Shown here one piece after another: positions 43,212-51,529 of a DNA stretch of 64,000 bases. The translations under genes and the position numbers were made by a program. Position 1 is the first letter of the stretch. Each line of letters opens with the position of its first letter. A model generated the notes under the pieces. The model saw only the letters and a program-made list of their open reading frames with translations. It was not told the origin of the DNA and ran no database searches. The DNA comes from Luteococcus sp048595755 (lineage in GTDB: Bacteria; Actinomycetota; Actinomycetes; Propionibacteriales; Propionibacteriaceae): positions 3,100,001 through 3,164,000 of the forward strand of contig NZ_CP184360.1 of assembly GCF_048595755.1 (NCBI RefSeq). The letters are read 5' to 3'.

Positions 43212-46094
43212 TCAGCTGCAGCCGCTGGTGGAGCCGCAGCCCTCGCAGACGTAGCAGGATCCGCTGGGACGCATCTTGGTGCCGCAGGTCATGCACAGCG
43301 GGGCATCGATGGCGTGGCCGGTCAGGCCCTCCATCATCTCGGTGGTGGTGTGGGCAGACCCGACGGTCTCCTGCTCCACCCGCGGCGTCGCCTGGATCAG
43401 CGACGGCTGCACCGGGCCACCCTCGTCGGTGCGGATGTCGTCACCGGCATCATTCTTCAGTGATTCCGACTCCGGCAGGGAGGCCTCGTCCTCCTCGCTG
43501 ATGTAGGAACCGGTCTCCACGTAGCGGGCACGCTCCGCGGAGGTGTAGATGCCCAGCTCCGAACGCTCGTCGAAGGACAGGTAGTCCAGCGCCAGACGGC
43601 GGAAGATGTAGTCCATGATCGACTGGGCGATGCGGATGTCCGGGTCGTCGGTCATGCCGGCGGGCTCGAACTTCTGGTTGGTGAACTTCTGGACATAGGT
43701 CTCCAGCGGCACCCCGTACTGCAGGGCGATGGAGATCGCGATCGAGAAGGCGTCCATCACGCCGGCCAGGGTGGAACCCTGCTTGCCCAGCTTCAGGAAG
43801 ACCTCGCCGAGCTGACCGTCGGGGTACTCGCTGGAGGTCATGTATCCCTCCGCGCCGGCCACGGTGAACGACGTGGTGCGCCCCGCGCGGCTCTTGGGCA
43901 GGCGACGGCGACGCGGGCGGTACTCGATACGCACCTCGGGCTCCGGCACCGCTGCGGCCTCCACCACCTCGGCCTTGCCGGAGTCCTTCTTGCCGTCGGA
44001 CAGCGGCTGGCCCACCTTGCAGTTGTCCCGGTAGACGGCCAGCGCCTTGAGGCCGAGCTTCCATCCCTGCATGTAGACGTCGGCGATCTCCTCGACGGTG
44101 GCCGACTCGGGCAGGTTGACCGTCTTGCTGATGGCACCGGACAGGAAGGGTTGGACCGCAGCCATCATCCGCACGTGGCCCATCGGCTGGATCGCCCGGG
44201 CACCCATGGCGCAGTCGAAGACCTCGTAGTGCTCCGGCTTGAGGGCCGGGGCGTCGATCACGTGGCCGTGCTCGGCGATGAAATCGACGATCTGCTGGGC
44301 GTCGTCGGTGCCGTAGCCCAGGTTCTTCAGCGCGCGCGGGATGGTCTGGTTGACGATCTGCATCGAGCCGCCGCCGACCAGCTTCTTGAACTTCACCAGG
44401 CTGAAGTCGGGCTCCACGCCGGTGGTGTCGCAGTCCATCATGAAGCCGATGGTGCCGGTGGGGGCCAGCACGGAGGCCTGCGCATTGCGGAAGCCGTTGG
44501 TGGCACCCAGCGAGACGACCTGCTCCCACTGCTCGGTGGCGGCCTTGGTCACCAGCTCGTCATTGCTGTGCATCGGCTTGAGGGCGTCATTGGCCGACTG
44601 GTGCTTGCGCATGACGCGCTGGTGCGGCTCGGCATTCTCCGCGTAGCCGTCGTAGGGGCCGACGACGGCGGCCAGTTCCGCACTGCGACGGTAGGAGGTG
44701 CCGGTCATCAGCGAGGTGATGGCGGCGGCCAGCTTGCGGCCACCCTCGGAGTCGTAGCCCAGGCCCAGGGCCATCAGCAGGGCGCCCAGGTTGGCATACC
44801 CGATGCCGAGCTGGCGGAACCTGCGGGTGGTCTCGCCGATCGACTCGGTCGGGAAGTCCGCGAAGCAGATGCTGATGTCCATCGCGGTGATGATCAGCTC
44901 GACGGCCTTGGTGAAACGTTCGGCGTCGAAGACGTCGTCCTCTCCCAGGAACTTCAGCAGGTTGAGGCTGGCCAGGTTGCAGGACGAGTTGTCCAGGCTC
45001 ATGTACTCGCTGCACGGGTTAGACGCGGTGATCGGCCCGGTGTTCGGGTTGGTGTGCCAGTCATTGATCGTGTCGTTGTACTGGACACCGGGATCGGCGC
45101 ACTCCCAGGCGGCGCGGGCCATCTTCTCGAACAGCTCCTTGGCCTTGACCTCCTCGATGACGCGACCGTCACCGCGGGCCTTCAGCCCGAAGAGCCCGTC
45201 GGCCTCTACGGCCTCCATGAACTCGTCGCTGACGCGCACCGAGTTGTTGGCGTTCTGGTACTGGACGCTGGTGATGTCCTTGCCGCCCAGGTCCATGTCG
45301 AAGCCGGCGTCACGCAGGGCGCGGATCTTGTCCTCCTCCCGCGCCTTGGTGTCGATGAACTCCTCGATGTCGGGGTGGTCGACGTCGAGCACCACCATCT
45401 TCGCGGCACGACGGGTGGCACCGCCCGACTTGATCGTGCCCGCGCTGGCGTCGGCGCCGCGCATGAAGGAGACCGGGCCCGAGGCGGTGCCACCGGAGCT
45501 GAGGAGTTCCTTTGAACTGCGGATGCGCGAAAGGTTCAGGCCGGCGCCGGAACCGCCCTTGAAGATGAAGCCCTCCTCCTTGTACCAATTCAGGATCGAG
45601 TCCATCGAATCGTCGACGCTGAGGATGAAACAGGCGCTGACCTGCTGGGGGCTGGAGGTGCCGACGTTGAACCACACGGGCGAGTTGAAGCTGAAGTATT
45701 GGTGAAGCAGCATCCAGCGCAGCTCGTCCTCGAAGACCTGCGCATCCTTGGGCGTGGCGAAGTAGCCATGCTCGAGGCCGGCCTTGGAATAGGTGTTCAC
45801 CACGCGGTCGATGAGCTGCTTCAGACCGGTCTCGCGCTGTTCGGTGCCGAGCGCGCCGCGGAAGTACTTGGTGGTGACGATGGTGGAGGCGTTGAGGCTC
45901 CAGAATTCGGGGAACTCGACGCCCTTCTGCTCGAAGACCGTCTCGCCGGTCTTCCAGTTGGTCTGCACGACGTCGCGCTTCTCCCACGTGACCTCGTCAT
46001 AGGGATGGACGCCGTCGGTGGAGAAGACACGCTCGATGGTCAGACCCGTGCCCTTCTTGGCTGTGCGACGTGCCGTCCTGGTGTTCTCGGTCAT
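43212..46094 (-). CDS. nrdJ: Adenosylcobalamin-dependent ribonucleotide reductase (class II)
   Basis: A 960-residue class II reductase that makes deoxyribonucleotides with B12 instead of an oxygen-dependent radical. Landmarks are FNSPVWFNVG and VSACFILSVDDS (N-terminal redox Cys), GGSGAGLNLSRIRSSKE, the active-site ITASNPCSEYMSLDNSSCNL, and PTGTIGFMMDCDTTGVEP. The C-terminus carries two CxxC pairs and a Cys tail (CMTCGTKM, CYVCEGCGSTSGCS) for re-reduction and zinc. The ATG at 46094 follows GGAAGG. It lies 109 nt downstream of nrdR on the same strand. Two radical SAM enzymes in this window also look B12-dependent. Confidence 0.96.
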   Translation of the reverse strand: MTENTRTARRTAKKGTGLTIERVFSTDGVHPYDEVTWEKRDVVQTNWKTGETVFEQKGVEFPEFWSLNASTIVTTKYFRGALGTEQRETGLKQLIDRVVNTYSKAGLEHGYFATPKDAQVFEDELRWMLLHQYFSFNSPVWFNVGTSSPQQVSACFILSVDDSMDSILNWYKEEGFIFKGGSGAGLNLSRIRSSKELLSSGGTASGPVSFMRGADASAGTIKSGGATRRAAKMVVLDVDHPDIEEFIDTKAREEDKIRALRDAGFDMDLGGKDITSVQYQNANNSVRVSDEFMEAVEADGLFGLKARGDGRVIEEVKAKELFEKMARAAWECADPGVQYNDTINDWHTNPNTGPITASNPCSEYMSLDNSSCNLASLNLLKFLGEDDVFDAERFTKAVELIITAMDISICFADFPTESIGETTRRFRQLGIGYANLGALLMALGLGYDSEGGRKLAAAITSLMTGTSYRRSAELAAVVGPYDGYAENAEPHQRVMRKHQSANDALKPMHSNDELVTKAATEQWEQVVSLGATNGFRNAQASVLAPTGTIGFMMDCDTTGVEPDFSLVKFKKLVGGGSMQIVNQTIPRALKNLGYGTDDAQQIVDFIAEHGHVIDAPALKPEHYEVFDCAMGARAIQPMGHVRMMAAVQPFLSGAISKTVNLPESATVEEIADVYMQGWKLGLKALAVYRDNCKVGQPLSDGKKDSGKAEVVEAAAVPEPEVRIEYRPRRRRLPKSRAGRTTSFTVAGAEGYMTSSEYPDGQLGEVFLKLGKQGSTLAGVMDAFSIAISIALQYGVPLETYVQKFTNQKFEPAGMTDDPDIRIAQSIMDYIFRRLALDYLSFDERSELGIYTSAERARYVETGSYISEEDEASLPESESLKNDAGDDIRTDEGGPVQPSLIQATPRVEQETVGSAHTTTEMMEGLTGHAIDAPLCMTCGTKMRPSGSCYVCEGCGSTSGCS

Positions 46095-46203
46095 GCTGGC
46101 CTTCCGCCTTGTCTGGTTTTCCTGGGGGTTTCTGTCTTGCTTGCTGACCGTGGCCAGCGAGGGGTCACGCGGCAGGGCGCCGGCGACCAGGGTCTGTGGG
46201 TGT

Positions 46204-46668
46204 TCAGTCGGTGCCGGAGGCGCCCGCCTGCTCACGCAGGTGGGCAATCGCGGCCTCGAAGTCGTCGACGCTCTGGTAGTGCTTGTAGACACTCGCGAAT
46301 CTCAGGTAGGCCACGGGATCGAGCTCGCTCAGCGGAGCCAGGATGGCCACCCCGACCTCATCACTGGGAACCTCGGCGAGGCCGGAGGCCCGGAGGGTCT
46401 CCTCGACCTGCTGCCCCAATCGGGCCAGGTCTGCCTCGCTGACGGGGCGCCCCTTGCAGGCCTTGCGCACGCCCGCGATCACCTTGTCGCGATGGAAGGG
46501 TTCCACCACGCCTGACTTCTTGACCACCACGAGCTGCATCTGCTCGATCGTGGTGAACCGGCGCTCGCAGGCCGGGCACTGTCGCCGACGTCGGATACTG
46601 CAACCGTCGTCGGTGGCCCGCGAGTCCAGGACTCGGGTGTCACCATGGCGGCAAAATGGGCAGTGCAC
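46204..46668 (-). CDS. nrdR: Transcriptional repressor NrdR
   Basis: A 154-residue NrdR, the ATP-cone repressor of ribonucleotide reductase genes. The N-terminal zinc ribbon is HCPFCRHGDTRVLDSR and RRRRQCPACERRFTT (four Cys). The ATP-cone runs from VVVKKSGVVEPFHRDKVIAG to about residue 130, and the end KHYQSVDDFEAAIAHL is typical. GTG 46668 is set by GAGGAGAG just upstream; the zinc ribbon starts at residue 2, as in homologues. It is followed by nrdJ, and candidate NrdR boxes lie upstream at 46775-46823. Confidence 0.95.
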   Translation of the reverse strand: MHCPFCRHGDTRVLDSRATDDGCSIRRRRQCPACERRFTTIEQMQLVVVKKSGVVEPFHRDKVIAGVRKACKGRPVSEADLARLGQQVEETLRASGLAEVPSDEVGVAILAPLSELDPVAYLRFASVYKHYQSVDDFEAAIAHLREQAGASGTD

Positions 46669-46774
46669 CGTCGGCTCTCCTCTCGTGCGCACAAGCGGGC
46701 GACACGAGGAGCCCACGAAGGCACTCCCGGCGTGTCGCCCGAGAATTGGCAGTCTTGCAGGGTAAGGGAGCCCA

Positions 46775-46823
46775 ACCACTATCAGTGGGTGAATTACATC
46801 CCCGCAACCACAAGATGTAGATA
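46775..46823. promoter_or_regulatory. Candidate pair of NrdR boxes upstream of nrdR-nrdJ
   Basis: ACCACTATCAGTGGGT (46775-46790) contains the dyad CCACT-ATC-AGTGG, and CCACAAGATGTAGATA (46808-46823) resembles the NrdR consensus ACACAAGATATAGTGT. Their centres are 33 bp apart, close to the roughly three helical turns seen between NrdR boxes. This region is about 110-155 nt upstream of nrdR. Autoregulation is inferred. Confidence 0.5.
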
Positions 46824-46962
46824 CCGTAGGACGCCCGCCCCCCAAGGGTCAAGCCAAGGGAGCGCAGGCCCGACGCGCCACCCGGGAGCCCAGGAAAGAC
46901 CGGCCGACACACCCCCAGGAGCTTGACCGGGCCGCCTCAGTCGACCCGACGAGTCGACCCAC

Positions 46963-47331
46963 TCACAACCCCGAACCGACCCCATTCTGCGAGGCGGGAG
47001 CCGGCAGCGGCTCCTCGCTGATCGCCAGGAAGCGCCCCACCCCCACGGCAACGCTGGCCGCGACGATCAGGGCCAGCAGGCAGGCGATCAGGGCGATGCC
47101 GCGATCAGTCAGCTGCACCCCCGCCGGGCGAGCCGGCGACGAGATCTCGGCCGGACGAGCCTGCAGCCCGACCGGCGCCCCACTGAGCCCCGCCAAGCCG
47201 GGCTGCACCGGACGCCCCACGGGTGCTGCGAGCTGCTGCGGGCGCGCCACTGGGCCACGCTGCTGGTCGCGCCCACGTCGACGCACCTTCGCCGGAGTGA
47301 CGGCGGAGTCCTGGACGAACGTTGCACTCAT
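46963..47331 (-). CDS. Small single-pass membrane protein under SOS control (ChiZ-position protein)
   Basis: A 122-residue protein with a basic Arg/Gln-rich N-terminal half (RRRGRDQQRGPVARPQQ), one hydrophobic helix near the C-terminus (GIALIACLLALIVAASVAVG), and a short tail. In mycobacteria the gene between lexA and nrdR is Rv2719c (ChiZ), a small SOS-induced membrane protein that blocks division and carries a LysM domain. This protein has the same place, direction and an SOS box, but no LysM domain is visible. GAGGAG lies 5 nt before ATG 47331. The role as division inhibitor is inference. Confidence 0.65.
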   Translation of the reverse strand: MSATFVQDSAVTPAKVRRRGRDQQRGPVARPQQLAAPVGRPVQPGLAGLSGAPVGLQARPAEISSPARPAGVQLTDRGIALIACLLALIVAASVAVGVGRFLAISEEPLPAPASQNGVGSGL

Positions 47332-47651
47332 GACTGCTCCTCTGGTAGTGGCGAACCGGTCCAAGGCGCCATCCGCGCCTCGAACAACTGTTCGACCCAA
47401 ACAGTAGCTCCATCGAACACAGCAATCAAACTTTTGTTCTAATGAGCCTCGTGTCGTGGCCTGTCCGCGACACGATTCGAGTCAAACAGCCGCCTCTGAC
47501 AAAAACGGGTGGGCAGCCTCGGGGGTGGGTTGCCGCGGCACATGGACGAGTAGTGTGACCCTTCAGCGAGAGACAATCTCTGACGACTGATTGGGGACCT
47601 GGGGGCCCCAAGCCCTCACGGGGGCGTCGTCGAATCCGAGGGGGACACTGG
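47332..47651. promoter_or_regulatory. Divergent control region between the SOS membrane protein and the polysaccharide cluster
   Basis: No gene is seen in these 320 bases. They hold the SOS box at 47380-47395 for the minus-strand gene, a half-site TCGAACACA at 47412, and a 7-bp hairpin CGTGTCG/CGACACG near 47449-47473. A weak sigma-70-like pair for the plus-strand cluster is also present (TTGCCG at 47530, 15 nt, TAGTGT at 47551). The promoter call is tentative. Confidence 0.4.
47380..47395. promoter_or_regulatory. Perfect LexA-binding site (SOS box) upstream of the small membrane protein
   Basis: TCGAACAACTGTTCGA is a perfect 6+6 palindrome matching the actinobacterial SOS consensus TCGAAC-N4-GTTCGA. 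It lies about 50 nt upstream of ATG 47331. Confidence 0.9.
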
Positions 47652-49574
47652 ATGCGCACATCGTTGAATGATCTGGCCGGACAGCGGGTATTGCTGGTGG
47701 CCAGCACGGGGGGACACCTGCAACAGCTGTCTCGGCTGGCTCCGCGACTGGGGCTGGGCGAGGGCTGCGAGTGGGTGACCTTCGACACTCCGCAGAGCCG
47801 CTCCCTGTTGGCGGGCCAGACCGTGCACTACGTGCCCTATGTGGCCCCCCGCGACTGGCGGAACATCATTCGTGCGTACCGGGCCACCCGCACCCTGCGG
47901 CGGGAATTCGACGCGACCCTGTCCACCGGCGCGGGGCTGGCCCTCGGCGTGCTGCCGAGCATGGCGGCCAAGGGCAAGAAGGCGGTCTTCATCGAGTCCA
48001 TCTCCCGCGTCCAGGGGCCCTCGGTGACCGGACGGATCCTGTCCCGGCTGCCACGCATCGGCCTCTACGCCCAGCACGGCTGGGCCTACGGCCCGTGGCG
48101 CAAGGGCCCTTCGGTCCTTTCCCTCTACCGCGCGAGCGAGCCGGCCGACGCCCCCAGGCCCGCTCGTCGCATCTTCGTCACCCTGGGCACCATCAAGCCC
48201 TACCGCTTCGACCGCCTCGTCGAGCTGGTCACGGCCTACGCCTCCCAGCACGAGGACGTCGAGGTCCGCTGGCAGCTGGGCTGCACCACCCGCGATGACC
48301 TGCCGGGCGAGGTGCACACCCAGATGGGCAGCGACGAGTTCGCCGAATCCATCGCCTGGGCCGACGTGGTGGTCTCCCACGCGGGTGTGGGCATCTGCAT
48401 GAACATCCTCGACGGCGGCAAGATCCCGGTCCTGCTGCCTCGCGAGGTGGCCCGCGAGGAGCACGTTGACGACCACCAGCGTGAGATCTTCGACTACCTG
48501 CTGGAACGCAATCTGGCCGCCGATGCCCGCGAGGCCCTGGCCTCCCGCGAAGCGCTGGAGCGCGTGGCAGCCATCACCGTGGTGAGCAATGAGGAGGACA
48601 TGATGGACCAGACCAACGCCCAGCAGCCCGAGACCCCGCAGGCCAGCGCGGAGCACCGTGCCGGGCAGCCGGTGGTGGAGCACCTGACGCGCTTGACCGA
48701 CCCGCTGCGCAACACCCTGCGCCCGCTGCACCGCCGCATCGCCGCCTCGCTGCCGCTGTACTGGCGACGCCAGTACCTCTACTTCGCCGCGATGCTGCAC
48801 TTCGGGCACTTCAACAACCCGCGCACCTACACCGAGAAGATCAACTGGCGCATCATCCACGATCGTCGCCCCGAGCTGGTGCGCGTCACCGACAAGTTGG
48901 AGATGAAGAAGCTGGCGCGCGAGCTGGTTCCCGATCCCGAGCGACTGCGCATCCCGGAGACGCTGTGGGTGGGCACCAATGTCGACGAGATCCCTGACGA
49001 GTTGCTGAGCCAACGCCTGGTCCTCAAGCCCAACGACGGTTGCGGCGACGTGCTCTTCCTGCCCGCCACCCGGGACGAGGTGCGCGAGGCCACCGCCGAC
49101 TGGCTGGATGGCGAGCAGAGCGAGCAGCTGGGCGAATGGGCCTACTCGCAGGCCCGCCGCCTGATGTTCATCGAGGAGCGGGTGCCCGGTGAGGGCGCCC
49201 CCAATGACTACAAGTTCAAGGTCTTCGACTCCGAGGCCGTCGAGGTGGAGGTGCACACCGGTCGCTTCGACGACCACCGGTGCAGCCACTACGACCGCGA
49301 CTGGAACAAGTACGACGTGGAGGCCAGCTACATCCCGGCCGCCGGTCCGCTGCCCCGCCCAGCCCTGCTGGACGAGATGTTCCAAGTGGCCTCGGATCTG
49401 GGCAAGGGATGGGACTTCATGCGCGTCGACCTCTACGAGGCCAACGGCGAGATCTGGTTCGGGGAGTACTCCTGCTACCCCAGCGGTGGCGTGATTCGCT
49501 TCGTCCCGAAGTCCTTCGACGACTGGATGGGCTCCTTGTGGACCCTGCCCAGCCTGGACGAGGTTCGTGGATGA
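47652..49574 (+). CDS. Alg14/Alg13-like glycosyltransferase fused to TupA-like ATP-grasp ligase
   Basis: A 640-residue three-part protein. Residues 1-165 resemble Alg14/PssD, the membrane anchor (LLVASTGGHLQQLSRLAPRL). Residues 172-305 resemble Alg13/PssE, the sugar-nucleotide-binding part (RIFVTLGTIKPYRFDRLVE, ADVVVSHAGVGICMNILDGG). Residues 345-635 are a TupA-like ATP-grasp domain (YTEKINWRIIHDRRPELVR, MRVDLYEANGEIWFGEY). TupA of Bacillus works in teichuronopeptide synthesis. There is no stop between the two enzymes, yet GAGGAGG (48591-48597) sits 5 nt before an in-frame ATG at 48603, so the ligase might also be made separately. Its ATGA overlaps the next gene. It opens the polysaccharide operon. 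Confidence 0.85.
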   Translation: MRTSLNDLAGQRVLLVASTGGHLQQLSRLAPRLGLGEGCEWVTFDTPQSRSLLAGQTVHYVPYVAPRDWRNIIRAYRATRTLRREFDATLSTGAGLALGVLPSMAAKGKKAVFIESISRVQGPSVTGRILSRLPRIGLYAQHGWAYGPWRKGPSVLSLYRASEPADAPRPARRIFVTLGTIKPYRFDRLVELVTAYASQHEDVEVRWQLGCTTRDDLPGEVHTQMGSDEFAESIAWADVVVSHAGVGICMNILDGGKIPVLLPREVAREEHVDDHQREIFDYLLERNLAADAREALASREALERVAAITVVSNEEDMMDQTNAQQPETPQASAEHRAGQPVVEHLTRLTDPLRNTLRPLHRRIAASLPLYWRRQYLYFAAMLHFGHFNNPRTYTEKINWRIIHDRRPELVRVTDKLEMKKLARELVPDPERLRIPETLWVGTNVDEIPDELLSQRLVLKPNDGCGDVLFLPATRDEVREATADWLDGEQSEQLGEWAYSQARRLMFIEERVPGEGAPNDYKFKVFDSEAVEVEVHTGRFDDHRCSHYDRDWNKYDVEASYIPAAGPLPRPALLDEMFQVASDLGKGWDFMRVDLYEANGEIWFGEYSCYPSGGVIRFVPKSFDDWMGSLWTLPSLDEVRG

Positions 49575-51529
49575 GCAGCAAGCGCCCAGTCGTCCTCATG
49601 GTGGGCCCCGACACCCAGGCGATCGGTGGCATGGGGTCGGTGGCGGTCACCCTGGCCCGCACCGCCGAGGAGCGCGGTGACTTCGACGTGCGCCTGCTGG
49701 CCTCCGGCGGCGGCAAGGGAGCACGGGGGTGGGCGGCCTGGCCCGGAGCCCTGTGGAGCGCGGCACGCACCCCGGCCAACCTGGTGCACCTTCATGTGGC
49801 CAGCCGCGGCAGCACCTGGCGCAAGGCCAGCTTTGCCGCGGTGGCGCGGGCGCGCCGGCTCCCCTACGTGATCCATCTGCACGGGGCCGGCTACGTCGGC
49901 TTCCTCGACTCGCTGGACTCCCCTCGCCTGGCCGCCGCGCGCCGTTTCTACGGCGGTGCCGCCCGCACCATCACCCTGGGACAGAACTGGCGTGAACTGG
50001 TGATGGAACGTCTGGGCACCAGCCCCGAACGAACGCTCGTGGTCGCCAATGGCGTGCAGGAGGTGCCGCGCCTCCAGCCGCAGAAGACCATCGTCCATCT
50101 GGGGGAACTGACCAGACGCAAGGGTGTCGACGTGCTGCTCGAGGCGGCCGCCGGCGTGCTGCGCGAAAACCCCGACTGGCGACTCGAACTGGTCGGCCCC
50201 ACACCGGAGCCCGACCTGGTTGAGCGTGCCGAGACACTGGGCCGCGAGCTCGAGGGCCGGGTGGTCGTCGTGGGGCCCAAGCATGGCGACGAGAAGCTGC
50301 CCTACCTGGGCGCCGCGGGCGTCTTCGTGCTGGCCAGCCGACACGAAGGTCTTCCGATGGCGATGCTGGAGGCCATGTCGGCCGGCGTGCCGGTGGTCGT
50401 CACCCCGGTGGGTGCCATCGAGGAGGTCATCACCGACGGGGCCAATGGTCGCCTCGTCCCACCGGCTGACGTCGAGGCGCTGGCCGCAGCCCTGCGCGAG
50501 CTGCTCGGCGACGAGGGGCTCCGGGAGCGGCTGGGGAGCTCCGGGCGCGCCACGTGGCAGGAACGTTTCAGCGGCGAGGCCATGCTGGAGGGCATCCAGT
50601 CGGTCTGGAGCCAGGTGCTGCAGGAGACCGGTGAGCTGCCGCCCTCGGCCAGTGGCCCGGCCGAGGTGACGGTGGTGATCCCCACCGTGGGCCGTGACAG
50701 CCTGGCAGGGGCCGTCGCGTCGGCACTGGCCCAGGACGGCGACGACCTGACGGTTCGGGTCATCGTCGTCAACGACTCCGGTTCCCCCCTCGAGCACGAC
50801 TTCGACGAACGCGTCCAGGTGATCGACACTGCCGGACGCACCGGTGTCTCGGCGGCCCGCAACCGTGGGCTGGAAGCGGTCACCACACAGTGGTTCGCCT
50901 TCCTCGACGACGACGACCGGCACCGGCCGGGGCACCTGCGCGCCGCCATCGACACCCTGCGCGCGAACCAGGCGGACATCTACTTCTGCCGGGCCCAGGT
51001 GCACCAGGCCACCGGATCCAGCCGAGTGGAACCGGCCGAGCTGTTGGCGGGACGCAGCCTGGTCGACTACCTCACCGGACTGTCGAACTGGCGCAGCCGC
51101 AGCCGTCGCGTCATCACCCCGACGGTGGTGGCGCATTCCCGGTGGGCCTCGCACCGATTCGACGAGTCGATGCGGGCCTCCGAGGACACCTGGTGGCTGC
51201 TCACCGCAGAACGCAGTGGCGCCCGCGTGGTGGCCGGCGAAGGGGTGCAGGTCGACGTCCAGGCCGATGCCGGACGCGACCGCTCCCGACGAGCCGGCGC
51301 CCCGCACCCCCTGGCGACCAAGCTCGAACAGTCGATGCCGGAGCAGTTGCCCGCCTACCTGGTGGGTCGGCAGGGACGGGCCGCGGCCCGCGCCGGGGAT
51401 CCCGCCGAGGTGTTGCGCGTGGCCCGCCGGGTACGCCAGGTGGGTGGATCGCCACGACTGTGGCCCGTCCTGGGCGTCGAGCTGGCTGCCTCGGTGGCCG
51501 TCGCGGTGGCATCGAAGGTGAGCAGATGA
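49571..51529 (+). CDS. Bifunctional glycosyltransferase, GT4 plus GT2 domains
   Basis: A 652-residue fusion. Residues 1-355 are a GT-B, GT4-type enzyme: a Gly-rich acceptor loop (IGGMGSVAVTLARTAEERGD), HLGELTRRKGVDVLLEAAAG, and the E-x7-E donor motif region SRHEGLPMAMLEAMSAGVPV. Residues 365-650 are a GT-A, GT2-type enzyme: VTVVIPTVGRDSLAGAVASA, a DxD-like FLDDDDRHRPGHL, and ASEDTWWLL. Two sugars could thus be added by one polypeptide. The ATG overlaps the preceding stop by 4 nt and its own stop overlaps the flippase start by 4 nt. Sugar specificity unknown. Confidence 0.87.
   Translation: MSSKRPVVLMVGPDTQAIGGMGSVAVTLARTAEERGDFDVRLLASGGGKGARGWAAWPGALWSAARTPANLVHLHVASRGSTWRKASFAAVARARRLPYVIHLHGAGYVGFLDSLDSPRLAAARRFYGGAARTITLGQNWRELVMERLGTSPERTLVVANGVQEVPRLQPQKTIVHLGELTRRKGVDVLLEAAAGVLRENPDWRLELVGPTPEPDLVERAETLGRELEGRVVVVGPKHGDEKLPYLGAAGVFVLASRHEGLPMAMLEAMSAGVPVVVTPVGAIEEVITDGANGRLVPPADVEALAAALRELLGDEGLRERLGSSGRATWQERFSGEAMLEGIQSVWSQVLQETGELPPSASGPAEVTVVIPTVGRDSLAGAVASALAQDGDDLTVRVIVVNDSGSPLEHDFDERVQVIDTAGRTGVSAARNRGLEAVTTQWFAFLDDDDRHRPGHLRAAIDTLRANQADIYFCRAQVHQATGSSRVEPAELLAGRSLVDYLTGLSNWRSRSRRVITPTVVAHSRWASHRFDESMRASEDTWWLLTAERSGARVVAGEGVQVDVQADAGRDRSRRAGAPHPLATKLEQSMPEQLPAYLVGRQGRAAARAGDPAEVLRVARRVRQVGGSPRLWPVLGVELAASVAVAVASKVSR

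Noticed and set aside
46095..46203. Adenosylcobalamin riboswitch before nrdJ, as might be expected for a B12-linked gene
   Set aside because: I could not find a B12-box-like sequence or room for the large fold in this 109-nt gap or upstream of nrdR. A Cmsearch with the Rfam cobalamin model would settle it.
49571..51529. Whether the GT4-GT2 junction is also a stop-less two-gene junction
   Set aside because: No ribosome-binding site with an in-frame ATG or GTG was seen near residue 360, and the linker reads as a normal domain link. It is treated as a true fusion.
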